DNA of 64,000 bases. It comes from Terfezia claveryi. Lineage: Eukaryota; Ascomycota; Pezizomycetes; Pezizales; Pezizaceae. Shown here in pieces: positions 44,396-54,171 of this stretch. The notes below the pieces were generated by a model. It was not told the origin of the DNA. It was given only the letters and a program-made list of their open reading frames with translations, and did not search any database. Position numbers and translations under genes: made by a program. Numbering within the stretch: the stretch's first letter is position 1; the number at the start of each line of letters is the position of its first letter. Where the stretch lies: the NCBI GenBank assembly GCA_015179025.1, contig WHUX01000225.1, forward strand, positions 18,950 to 82,949, in the 5' to 3' direction.

Positions 44396-46060
44396 TTATA
44401 TATATATATGCGCGAGAAACTCGTGCTTTTGGAGACTTATATATATATATGCGAGAAACTCATGCTTTTGGAGACATATAAGCCGCGAATGCATGGATTT
44501 CTCGCATATATGTATATATATGTCTCCAAAAGCACGAGTTTCTCGCACATATATATATATATATGCACGCGAATGCATGGATTTCTCGCATATATATATA
44601 TATGTCCCCAAAAGCATGAGTTTCTCGCACATATATATATAACTCTCCAAAAGCACGAGTTTCTCGCATATATATATATATATGCCCGCGAATGCATGGA
44701 TTTCTCGCATATATATATATATATATGTCTCCAAAAGCACGAGTTTCTCGCACATATATATATATATGCCCGCGAATGCATGGATTTCTCGCATATATAT
44801 ATATATGTCCCCAAAAGCATGAGTTTCTCGCACATATATAGATATATATGCCCTCGAATGCATGGATTTCTCGCATATATATATATATATATGTCTCCAA
44901 AAGCACGAGTTTCTCGCACATATATATATATATATGCACGCGAATGCATGGATTTCTCGCATATATATATATATGTCCCCAAAAGCATGAGTTTCTCGCA
45001 CATATATATATAACTCTCCAAAAGCACGAGTTTCTCGCATATATATATATATATGCCCGCGAATGCATGGATTTCTCGCATATATATATATATATATGTC
45101 TCCAAAAGCACGAGTTTCTCGCACATATATATATATATGCCCGCGAATGCATGGATTTCTCGCATATATATATATATGTCCCCAAAAGCATGAGTTTCTC
45201 GCACATATATAGATATATATGCCCTCGAATGCATGGATTTCTCGCATATATATATATATATATGTCTCCAAAAGCACGAGTTTCTCGCACATATATATAT
45301 ATATATGCACGCGAATGCATGGATTTCTCGCATATATATATATATGTCCCCAAAAGCATGAGTTTCTCGCACATATATATATAACTCTCCAAAAGCACGA
45401 GTTTCTCGCATATATATATATATATGCCCGCGAATGCATGGATTTCTCGCATATATATATATATATATGTCTCCAAAAGCACGAGTTTCTCGCACATATA
45501 TATATATATGCCCGCGAATGCATGGATTTCTCGCATATATATATATATGTCCCCAAAAGCATGAGTTTCTCGCACATATATAGATATATATGCCCGCGAA
45601 TGCATGGATTTCTCGCATATATATATATATATATGTCTCCAAAAGCACGAGTTTCTCGCACATATATATATATATGCCCGCGAATGCATGGATTTCTCGC
45701 ATATATATATATATGTCCCCAAAAGCATGAGTTTCTCGCACATATATAGATATATATGCACGCGAATGCATGGATTTCTCGCATATATATATATATGTCC
45801 CCAAGAGCATGAGATTCTCGCACATATATATATATAAGTCTCCAAAAGCACGAGTTTCTCGCATATATATATATATATGCCCGCGAATGCATGGATTTCT
45901 CGCATATATATATATATATATGTCTCCAAAAGCACGAGTTTCTCGCATATATATATATATATGCCCGCGAATGCATGGATTTCTCGCATATATATATATA
46001 TATGTCCCCAAAAGCACGAGTTTCTCGCACATATATATATATATGCCCGCGAATGCATGA
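44396..46060. repeat. FB core: higher-order tandem array with 371-bp period
   Basis: Two kinds of monomer of about 41 bp alternate: one with GCGAATGCATGGATTTCTCGC, the other with CCAAAAGCAYGAGTTTCTCGC, each followed by an AT dinucleotide run. Variants of the second (GTCTCC, GTCCCC, AACTCTCC) recur in fixed order, giving a nine-monomer higher-order unit of 371 bp: the AACTCTCC marker lies at 44641, 45012 and 45383. Two monomers at the left (44396-44480) are in opposite orientation, so the axis of symmetry of FB is near 44480 and the array expanded on the right side only. Confidence 0.88.
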
Positions 46061-46730
46061 ATTCCTACGAAACATATCACAAAGCGTGAACTCCGCACAT
46101 ATCTCCATACAACGACTACGATTTCCCAATATGACTATTTCCAGGCTAGGCATTGAATAGTACGGCACCCGCGGGCGAAAGGGGGCTGAGCGCCATTGAT
46201 CACTGTCATGCCACTTCTCTTGTTATCCCTTATCTCATTGTCTTCGGAAAGTCTAAATTGTCGGCCTTACCAGTCGGCCTTGGCAACTATGGTTTTCCTG
46301 TTTATATACCTCCCTTCCCCTCGCATTTTCCCTTCGCTGTCTATCCCAGCACATTACGGCTAGCATTAGAGTGACTATTGGAGCGAGTATTACGGCGAGT
46401 ATTAGAGCGAGTATTAGAGCGAGTATTAGAGCGAGTATTAGAGCGAGTATTAGAGCGAGTATTAGAGCGAGTATTGGAGCGAGTGTTAGAGCGAGTGGAG
46501 CAGCGATTGCATGCTCTATATATATATCTATTAATCAATACTTCTGTGTATATAATTATTAGCGAATACAATGGATATTTCCGCTGCGTGCATATTCAAT
46601 GGCTGCAATAGTGGCTACGTACCTGGCCGATGTTAGAGCGTCGTAGATGCAAGCTGGTAGCGGGTGTGCATTGTAGAAGAGAGTGATTTGGGGCCCTGGT
46701 TCAGCAACGCCAGACGTGGAACCTATACCG
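46061..46730. repeat. FB right inverted arm
   Basis: Reverse complement of the left arm with scattered substitutions, from GAATTCCTACGAAACATATC near 46058 to GGAACCTATACC near 46730. It includes the reversed minisatellite GAGCGAGTATTA, about nine copies (46366-46500). Confidence 0.8.
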
Positions 46731-46978
46731 TTAACAACCTCAATTGAGTTGAGGACGCGATGGCAATGAGCGCTGACATCCAGACGTTGAGCTTATGTCA
46801 ACCACCGTCCGGACGGCTTTTGGGGCCCCAATGGCGTCAGGACGCAGCGCGGGGCCCTAGTTGCGTCCGGATTGTAATGCAATACCCCGGGGCATCCGGA
46901 CGCACAGGACGCACAGGACGCAAAATCGCGTCTGGACGCTTGGTGGTGCGTCCTGACGCATATTTCTTTTTGCTGATG
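46731..46978. repeat. FB right subterminal repeats and terminus
   Basis: GC-rich words GGCGTCAGGACGCA, GTTGCGTCCGGA, GGACGCACAGGACGCACAGG and GACGCTTGGTGGTGCG (46935-46950), then an A/T-rich stretch and TTTTTGCTGATG. Most similar to the right end of P1, which has GCGCTTGGTGATGGTG at 21818-21833 and ends CTGATG. Confidence 0.7.
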
Positions 46979-47974
46979 ATTGTGGCCCCCCTCACAGCCC
47001 TGACCAAAAAAGACCAGCGATTCCACTAGAGTCTAGAAGCCCAATTTGCCTTCCAGAACCTTAAGGAAGCCTTCTGCTCAGCACCCATACTTGCCCACTT
47101 TGATCTCGATAGTGAGTGTATCATGGAAACGGATGCCTCCGACTATGTCTCTGCCAGAATCCTGTCCCAGTATGTCAATGGAGTCCTCTACTAGGTGGCC
47201 TATTTCTCCAAAAAGCACTCCCCAGTGGAGTGTAATTACGAGATCTATAATAAGGAATTAATAGCCATTGTCCGAGTTTTTGAGAAATGGAGGCCTCACC
47301 TGGAGTCAGCCAAGGGTATCGTCGAGGTGCTATCCGATCATAAGAATCTTGAGTACTTCACCACCACTAAGATGTTGAACTGACGGCAGGCTAGGTGGTC
47401 GGAGTTCTTATCTCGATTCAGCTTCAAGATCAAGTATTGGCCTGAAAAAGCTGGGGGTAAGCCAGACGTACTGACTAGGAGATCAGGAGACCTCCCTAAC
47501 TTAGGGGGGGATGAAAGGCTGAAGTACTAAAATTAGGTAGTACTGAAACTTGAAAATCTTGACCTGGCGGCCAATAGCCTTGCTGTGGCTGATACTGATG
47601 CTGATGCTGATACTGATGCTGATGCTGATGCTGATGCTGAGGCTGATGCTAAAGCTGAAGCGAATCCTGGAGCAGATCTCCTTCTATGGATATGACAGAC
47701 ATATGCGGAGGATGACCTGGTTAAAGATATAATCGCCGCAGTGGAGTCTGGATAGCGCCATCATACCAAGATTTCCCTAGCCGAGTGCACTACCCAGGAT
47801 GGCCTCCTATACTACCTAGATCGACTCTATATACTTGAAGGGGAGCTGCAGATGCAGCTAATCAAGGAACACTATGATACCCTAGCTGTGGATCATCCTA
47901 GAGTAGCTAAAACGTTGGAGCTGCTAGCTAGGCAATATATGTAGTTTGACCAATAGAAGGAGCTAGAGCGGTAC
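46979..47974 (+). pseudogene. pol: Element C RNase H, Ala-Asp linker and start of integrase
   Basis: Continues the C pol frame after FB. RNase H: ETDASDY at about 47129, [10 protein letters not shown] near 47248, [10 protein letters not shown] near 47332; stops TAG and TGA occur at former Gln, Trp or Arg codons. The linker (47585-47680) is a run of GCTGAT repeats, coding alternating Ala-Asp in pol frame. The integrase zinc region begins ([25 protein letters not shown], with the Gly of AGHPG lost) and is cut at GGTAC by E. Confidence 0.82.
47970..47974 (+). repeat. Target-site duplication of element E, left copy (GGTAC)
   Basis: GGTAC precedes E and follows it at 54167-54171. Removing E restores ERY..RNCHVCK in the C integrase. 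Confidence 0.93.
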
Positions 47975-48518
47975 TGTAACGTGGGCTCTGGAAACAAGGC
48001 GACCAAGGGGTACGCCGGGGAGAAGGCAGAGGCTAGGGCAAGACACACGTAGGAACGCTACGTGTGTGACTAGGGGAAGGCTGAGGCGGGAGACAAGGGC
48101 GAGAGGCAAGAGAGACAGTGGGCAAGGGGCACGAGACACGCGGAGGTAGTTGCCGCGTGTGTCAGGGTCAGGGGAGGCAGCTGGGCTACAGAGACAAGGC
48201 GAGGCAAGGCAAGGACAGGAGGTTCGCGGGGTGGGCAGCAGGGCTGCAGAGTCGAGGCGAGACAAGGAGGTGCACAAGGGAGATGCACCAACGTGGAGAG
48301 AAGCAAGGCCCTGTATTGGATATACAAGACATTGGATAGGGATCCAACGAGAGGGCGGAGAGAGCAAGCTATATATACAGGCTTCCTTCCTGGCCAAGGC
48401 CACCGGAAGGAATAAGGTTCCCGAGACCCCTTATCTCGGGAACAGAGATAACAACGATATCAATCAACAATAACGCCGTCCGACTCTCAAACCTGGCTAG
48501 GAAAGGACAGTTGTGACA
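47975..48518 (-). repeat. 3' LTR of element E
   Basis: 544 bp. On the plus strand it runs TGTAACGTGGG..TTGTGACA. A TATATATA box lies at about 48369-48376, and a hairpin GTTCCCGAGA / TCTCGGGAAC at 48417-48443, upstream of the TATA box in element orientation. Confidence 0.95.
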
Positions 48519-48535
48519 CTATCCCCCCTTTAGGC
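48519..48535 (-). promoter_or_regulatory. Polypurine tract of element E
   Basis: Minus strand GCCTAAAGGGGGGATAG directly before the 3' LTR. Confidence 0.85.
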
Positions 48536-48675
48536 TCGGAGCTCCAGCGACTAGGAGGCCTGGGCATGATAACCGGCAAAATCAACACAGGAAACAACAA
48601 CAACAAGGTAAGGACAAAAACCCCAACTCCGAATAACAAGAACATAAACAACAACAAGAATGCAAAGTCACGACC

Positions 48676-49734
48676 TCAGTCGACTGGGCGAGGCTTCCTG
48701 AGGTATCGCTGGTGGAACAGGGTAACCAAATCCTGCACATTCTCCAAGTCCTCTGCGGGTTGCCAAGTGGCCTCCTCGTCCCCTAACCACTTGACCTTAT
48801 ACTGAACTCGTCCATAGTGTTTCCTTGAGTCCAGTACCTCCTCAACCTCCCACTCTTCTTCACCTGCGATCACTACTGGAGGAGGTGGGGGGTGCTTTTG
48901 CCCGGGAAGGGGATAGTCGGCGGCTGGCTCGATCTCCGAGACATGAACGACCGGATGGCGCTTGATATCCTTGGGAAACCTCAGCCGGTAAGCATGAGTG
49001 CTCACAGCTGCTAACACCTCATAGGGGCCTAGGAACTTGTGATCCAACTTACGAGAGGGTCGTTCTGTCCGGAAGTGTCTGCTAGAGAGCCATACCTTGT
49101 CTCCTGGTTAGTATTTGGGGGCCGGTAACCTAGACCCGTTAGCATATTCTGCTTGCCTGACCTGAGCATAACCCAACTCAGTCTTCAGGGTAGAGTGGAG
49201 TTCAGAAATCTGCGTGGCGAACTCCTTGGCTGGGGCATTCTCCCTGGCCTTGCGCAGAGGTGCTAGGGAGTCTATGAACCGAGGGTGCCAGCCATAATTG
49301 GCCAGGAATGGGGACGTTTTCAGCGACTCGGAGAACTGGTTGTTGGCGGCAAATTCACAGGTTGCTAGCAACGAAACCCAGTTGTTCTGCTGGTAGCTGA
49401 CAAAGGCCCGCAGATACTGTTCCATAATCGCATTCATCCTTTCCGATTGGCCGTCCGTCTGGGGGTGGTAAGCTGTTGACAGATGAACTTTGATCCCCAG
49501 AAGTTCGCAGAAGGCTTGCCAGAATTCTGAGGTAAACTGAGGGCCACGGTCGGACACGATCGATTCAGGGAGGCCATGGTATCGGAATATATTATTGAGG
49601 TAGAGGTTGGCTAACTCCGGAGTGGAGCAGGTATCCCGGCAGGGTATAACATGCCTCATCTTCGTCAACCAATCCACCACTATCAGGATGGCATTGAATC
49701 CCGAGTCCTTCGGCAACCCAGTTACAAAGTCCAT
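48676..49734 (-). pseudogene. pol: Element E integrase core and chromodomain
   Basis: On the minus strand MDFVTGLPKDSG holds the first catalytic Asp, SDRGPQFTSEFW the second and TDGQSERMN the Glu. The frame continues through the C-terminal region to a TAA for Gln at 49108-49110 (before [15 protein letters not shown]), then [12 protein letters not shown] and a complete chromodomain: [35 protein letters not shown] (48750-48860). It ends after LFHQRYLRKPRPVD. Among the B/C/E/F group E has the best chromodomain; F and B have stops there. Confidence 0.9.
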
Positions 49735-50976
49735 GGTCAGGTGTTACTAGGGCCGATCCGGGATCTCCAGGGGCTTCAAGGTTCCGTAGGGGGCATGACG
49801 AGTGGGTTTTGCACGCTTGCAGATATGGCAGTTCCGTATGTACTGTTCTACCTCCTTTCGCTGGTCGATCCATGTGTATTGTCTGGCTAGTAGTTCTAAT
49901 GTCTTAGCCACTCCAGGGTGGCCTGCAGCCAGGGTATCTTGGTGTTCCTTGATCAGCTGCATCCGCAGCTCCCCTTCAGGTATATAGAGCCGATCTAGGT
50001 GGTATAGGAGGCCGTCCTGAGTGGTGCACTCGGCTAGGGAAATCTTGGTATGACGGCGCTGTCCAGACTCCACTGCGGTAATTATATCCTTAACCAGGTC
50101 GTCCTCCGTATATGCCCGTCGTATCCGCAGAAGGAGATCTGCTCCGGGGTTCGCTTCAGCTTCAGCATCAGCATCAACATCAGCATCAGCATCAGCATCA
50201 GCATCAACATCAGCATCAGGGTTAGCTTCCACATCAGCCTCAGCCTCAGCTTCAGCTTCCGCAAGGGTATTGGCTGCCAGGTCGAGATTTTCGGGTTTCA
50301 GTGCCACCTGATTCTGGTACTTCAGCCTTTCATCCCCCCCTTTAGGGAGATCTCCTGATCTCCTGGTCAGTGCATCCGGCTTACCCCCAGCCTTTCCCGG
50401 CCGATACCTTATCTTGAAGTTAAACCGAGAGAGGAATTCTGACTACCTAGCCTGTCGGCAATTTAGCAATTTGGTGGTTGTGAAGTATTCTAGGTTCTTA
50501 TGGTCAGAGAGGACCTCGATAACCCCCTTTGCCGATTCCAGGTGTGGTCTCCATTCCTCGAATGCTCGCACAATGGCCATTAACTCCTTATCATAGATTT
50601 CGTAATTACACTCCGCCGGGGAGTGCTTTTTGGAGAAATAGGCTACTGGGTGGAGGACTCCATCGACATACTGGGACAGGATTCCAGCGGAGACATAGTC
50701 GGAGGCGTCCGTTTCCACGATGCACTCGCTATCAGGGTCAAAATGGGCCAGGATTGGGGCTGAGCAGAAGGCTTCCTTGAGGTTCTGGAAGGCGGATTGG
50801 GCTTCTGGATTCCAGTGGAAGGCCCTTTTTGTCAGGTGTGAGCCAGCTTCTACCTTCGTTTTCGTCAAGGCCGTCAGGGGTGCCACGATTCTTGAGTATC
50901 CCAAGATAAATCGGCGGTAGAAGTTGGCAAATCCTAGAAGGCCTGCACATCCTTCAAATTGGCTGGGGTTTCCCAC
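49735..50976 (-). pseudogene. pol: Element E RNase H, Ala-Asp linker and integrase zinc region
   Basis: Minus-strand frame: [23 protein letters not shown] (end of reverse transcriptase), [28 protein letters not shown] and [10 protein letters not shown] (RNase H acidic residues kept), a TAG for Trp at 50443-50445, then a linker of about 40 residues built from Ala-Asp, Ala-Glu and Val-Asp pairs (50150-50270). The zinc region [20 protein letters not shown] and RNCHICKRAK follows, and the frame stops near 49747. The linker is the longest of the four related elements. Confidence 0.87.
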
Positions 50977-51530
50977 TCTTGGATTGCAGCAACTTTGGCG
51001 GGGTCATCCTAATACCTTCCGTGGTTATGATCAAGCCCAGGTACTTCACCTCTTGGACGTGGAATTCGCATTTTTCAGGCTTAAGGTACAGCCCAGCCTG
51101 CTCCAGCTTCTCCAGCACTTGTCGAACGTGGATCTTGTGTTCCACTAGGGTATCCGAGTAGATGAGGATATCGTCCAGGTAGGCGGTGCAGAATACATCC
51201 AGAAAGTCCCGCAGAGTGTCATTGATAAAGTGCTGAAAGGAGGCGGGGGCGTTGGTTAGGCCGAAGGGCATCACATTGTACTCAAAATGGCCATATCGCG
51301 TCCGGAAGGCAGTTTTCCACTCCTCCCCCTCAGCAATTCGTACCAAGTTGTAGGCCCCTCTCAGATCCAATTTGGTGAACCATTTGGCCTTGGAGAGCCT
51401 GGCTAATGTCTCCTGGATCAGGGGCAAGGGGTACCTGTTTTTTACCGTAATTTCATTCAGGCCACGATAATCCACGCACAACCTAAGGGAGCCGTCCGAC
51501 TTCTTCACGAACAGCACCGGGGCACCCACT
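50977..51530 (-). pseudogene. pol: Element E reverse transcriptase
   Basis: [63 protein letters not shown] and [11 protein letters not shown] give a well-preserved polymerase. Small frameshifts at about 51525 and 51005 separate it from the protease and RNase H frames. Catalytic Asp residues are kept. Confidence 0.88.
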
Positions 51531-52436
51531 GGGAGGAGCTGTGGCGAATGAAGCTCTTGTTGAGGTTTTCCTCCAGATACTTTTTCAGAGCTTCCAGTTC
51601 CATCCGGGACATCCCATAGAGAGGTCCATAAGGGGGGGTCTTACCTTCTACCAGCGGGATTGTGTGGTCGTATGGTCGATGGGGGGCAAGCTTCTCCGCG
51701 GCTTTCTCAGAGAACAAGTCAATGAATTCGTGGTATTCACCCGGCACCATGGACTTCCATTCTTCCTTGGACCGCAGCTTATTGATTTCCAGGTTAACTT
51801 CGCAGATTGATAGAGTATGGGCTTTCAGCTTGTGCCTTCTGGTAAGGTAAGCAAAGGCCCCTGCTCCAATGAAGTTGATATCGAGGGGTTTTAGTGGGGG
51901 CGTTTCTGCCATCACCTGGCTAGGATCCTCTATCGGGGGTGGTAGGGCACATAATCCTTTAACGGCAGTCTGTGGGGCACCGCAGTGCTTCTCGCAATAC
52001 CCGCTATTAAAGTTCAAGGTGTAAGAGCCAAAGTTAACGGAGACATCATGCATTTGGAGCCAGGGGATCCCCAGGACAATGGGGTATTTGAGCTTGGTTA
52101 CAAACATGGGGAGGCTTTCCGAATGGTCTCCAATGGCACTAGGTAGGCATGCGAGGTCGGTAATAGCCCCGGAAGAGATAGGTCGGCCATCAATGACATC
52201 AAGAAGGCGGGGGGTCTTTAGCTTGGCTGTTGGTATCGAATTTTTACTGACAAAGGTCTGATCAATGAAGGCTATTCCTGAAGCACCACAATCTATGAGA
52301 GCTGATATTACCACTGTTTTACCATTGAATTTAATAGTTATTGGTACTACAAAATGCTCGCCAAACAAGCGAGATTCGTCAACAGACATAGATGCAGGAA
52401 CAGAGAAAGACGACAAAGACAAATGACCCAGGATAG
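51505..52436 (-). pseudogene. pol: Element E protease and family-specific N-terminal pol region
   Basis: Minus-strand frame from just after the frameshift stem. [17 protein letters not shown] (near 52290-52300) is the active site, D-C-G type, followed by [22 protein letters not shown]. After a short Pro-rich linker come [19 protein letters not shown] and [25 protein letters not shown], leading into reverse transcriptase. Open for 305 codons, ended by a shift. Confidence 0.87.
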
Positions 52437-52482
52437 GTCCCTTGCTAGTGTCAGTGACTATGCAAGGGACAGGGCTTTTCCC
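52437..52482 (-). promoter_or_regulatory. -1 frameshift signal at the gag-pol junction of E
   Basis: Minus strand: heptamer GGGAAAA (52476-52482) in gag phase G GGA AAA, spacer of 5 nt (52471-52475), stem-loop 52437-52470 with arms GTCCCTTGC / GCAAGGGAC and a bulged A. The gag TAG is within the stem. Confidence 0.83.
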
Positions 52483-53591
52483 GACTCATCCACCTCTTCA
52501 ATCCTGGATTCGGAGATGGCGTGGGCGGCCATCGAGCGGTTTTTGCGGAGGGGACATGCCGCGATAAAATGGTCCCCCTTTCCGCATGCAATGCACAAAC
52601 CCTGAGTGCGGCGACGGTCCCTTTCCTCCTGGGTAAGACGAGGTCTACCTGCTGACAGGTCCATGGGGGCAGCCCCACCCGCTATCAGGGAGGGGTGTGC
52701 AGGCTTGTTGACTGGTGTGGGTTATTGTTGTTGGGTGCGTGCTGTCAGAAATGGTGTACGGGGAGTCGAGGTCGGGAGTGTCTTTTGGGGGGCTCTGAGT
52801 GCCGCTGTCTGCTGTTCCACCCAGCTAGCTTGTTCAATAAGTCCCTCCAGGGTCTTGGTCGGTGGGCAGTAAACCAGAGCCTTTTTCAGCTCGAAGGTAA
52901 GCCCGTTTTTGAACTGATCGAGCTTGGCTTCGTCATTCCAATTGAGCTCTGCTGCTAGCCTGGAGAACTCAGCGACATAGGCTGACAGTTCGTTGTGTTT
53001 TTGCTTGAGGTCTCGCAGGGCCCTGCTGGCGGTTTCTTTAGGATCCGGGTCTCCGAAGGCTCGGTCCAGGATTGCCATTAGTGCTGGGATGTCTACCAGA
53101 TCAATCCCCGTGGCCTTGACGAAGGGCTGTACCTGGTCCATGGCCTTACCCTCCAGTAGGCCATAGACGTATGAGAGCTGGTGGTGGACGGTGGGGAACT
53201 TCGCCGAGTCCCCAGAGAGTTTTATCTGCACAGAGTTTTTCCATGCTCGTAGCCGGCCCCGGTCCCCATTAAACTTGGGCGGGGTGGGTAGGTCTTGTGT
53301 TTTCTGGTTTTTTGGACCATCGGTCAGGTCCAAAGCGGGAGTCAGTCTCCGAATGGTTATCCTGTCCTCTGCTGCATCTTCTCGGAGGAGGGTTATTTTA
53401 TCTTCAGCTTCTTGGATTCGCCTTTCGGCTTTCTGAAGGTCCGCTCCTTGTTGTTCGCCGATGGCATAAGTATCTGTGAATATCTCGATCACAGTTCGTC
53501 GGTATGCTGATAGTTCTGTTGGGTCTGATGGGATCGGAGTCGCCCTCCAGGCTGCGAATCTATCGGTGGGTAGTGGAATGTTCGCGGACAT
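52458..53591 (-). pseudogene. gag: Element E gag, one stop
   Basis: Starts MSANIPLPTDRFAAWRATPI at 53591, two codons closer to the primer site than in B but equivalent. Coiled coil at about residues 35-75 (QKAERRIQEAEDKITLLRED), gag domain (PPKFNGDRGRLRAWKN, VYGLLEGKAMDQVQPF, ILDRAFGDPDPKETAS), and the knuckle CIACGKGDHFIAAC near 52570-52612. One TAA at 52722-52724 interrupts a Gln run and fits CAA to TAA. Ends ..GKALSLA. Otherwise full length, 377 codons. Confidence 0.9.
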
Positions 53592-53609
53592 CGTACCGGT
53601 TGGTCTGAA

Positions 53610-53622
53610 AGATCCAACGTAG
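53610..53622 (-). promoter_or_regulatory. Primer-binding site of element E, self-priming type
   Basis: ATCCAACGT on the plus strand at 53612-53620 (minus ACGTTGGAT) follows the 5' LTR and is complementary to the site at 53977-53985 in that LTR, about 40 nt after the TATATATA box. Confidence 0.7.
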
Positions 53623-54166
53623 TGTAACGTGGGCTCTGGGAACAAGGCGACCAAGGGGTACACCGGGGAGAAGGCAGAGGCTAGGGCAAGACACACGTAG
53701 AAACGCTACGTGTGTGACTAGGGGAAGGCTGAGGCGGGAGACAAGGGCGAGAGGCAAGAGAGACAGTGGGCAAGGGGCACGAGACACGCGGAGGCAGTTG
53801 CCGCGTATGTCAGGGTCAGGGGAGGCAGCTGGGCTGCAGAGACAAGGCGAGGCAAGGCAAGGACAGGAGGTTCGCGGGGTGGGCAGCAGGGCTGCAGAGT
53901 CGAGGCGAGACAAGGAGGTGCACAAGGGAGATGCACCAACGTGGAGAGAAGCAAGGCCCTGTATTGGATATACAAGACGTTGGATGGGGATCCAACGAGA
54001 GGGCGGAGAGAGCAAGCTATATATACAGGCTTCCTTCCTGGCCAAGGCCACCAGAAGGAATAAGGTTCCTGAGACCCCTTATCTCGGGAACAGAGATAAC
54101 AACGATATCAATCAACAATAACGCCGTCCGACTCTCAAACCTGGCTAGGAAAGGACGGTTGTGACA
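53623..54166 (-). repeat. 5' LTR of element E
   Basis: 544 bp, same length as the 3' LTR. TATA box near 54017-54026 and the presumed RNA start at 53985 on the minus strand. Confidence 0.95.
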
Positions 54167-54171
54167 GGTAC
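54167..54171 (+). repeat. Target-site duplication of element E, right copy (GGTAC)
   Basis: Second GGTAC copy; the C integrase resumes with YI/RNCHVCK. Confidence 0.93.

Larger units (their letters stand above)
43402..46978. mobile_element. Non-coding fold-back element FB with long inverted arms
   Basis: 3577 bp between two AT dinucleotides (43400-43401 and 46979-46980), inserted in the reverse transcriptase of C. The ends are inverted: CATCAGCAAAAA at the left and its complement TTTTTGCTGATG at the right, extending with changes through about 28 bp (TATKCGTCA). Inside are divergent GC-rich subterminal regions, then arms of about 700-820 bp that are inverted copies of each other by eye at roughly 90 percent or better, and a repeat array in the middle. 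No protein domain is present. The subterminal words resemble those at the right end of P1, so it may be moved by a Plavaka-type transposase. Confidence 0.8.
47975..54166 (-). mobile_element. Ty3-type LTR retrotransposon E, full length, reverse
   Basis: 6192 bp with two 544-bp LTRs that differ at roughly ten positions, all transitions by eye, and GGTAC duplications. Gag, frameshift signal and all pol domains are present, with a few stops and two small shifts. It lies in the integrase of C. Confidence 0.95.

Noticed and set aside
44396..46060. CRISPR-like array of regular repeats
   Set aside because: Units are contiguous and alternate between two monomers with AT runs; there are no unique spacers, and the host is a eukaryote.
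44396..46060. Centromeric or telomeric satellite
   Set aside because: The array is enclosed by the inverted arms and termini of one inserted element and is only about 1.7 kb. I kept the higher-order structure as an observation without a centromere claim.
44396..46168. Very long open frames on both strands (up to 590 codons) across the FB core, coding YIYIYARNPC-type repeats
   Set aside because: They exist because the monomers contain no stops in several frames; multiple overlapping frames on both strands are equally open, and the composition is that of the AT runs, not of a protein.
47963..48403. Leu/Pro/Ser-rich frames in the E, F and C LTRs, on both strands
   Set aside because: They lie entirely inside LTRs and differ in frame and strand; they reflect CCTTG-rich composition.
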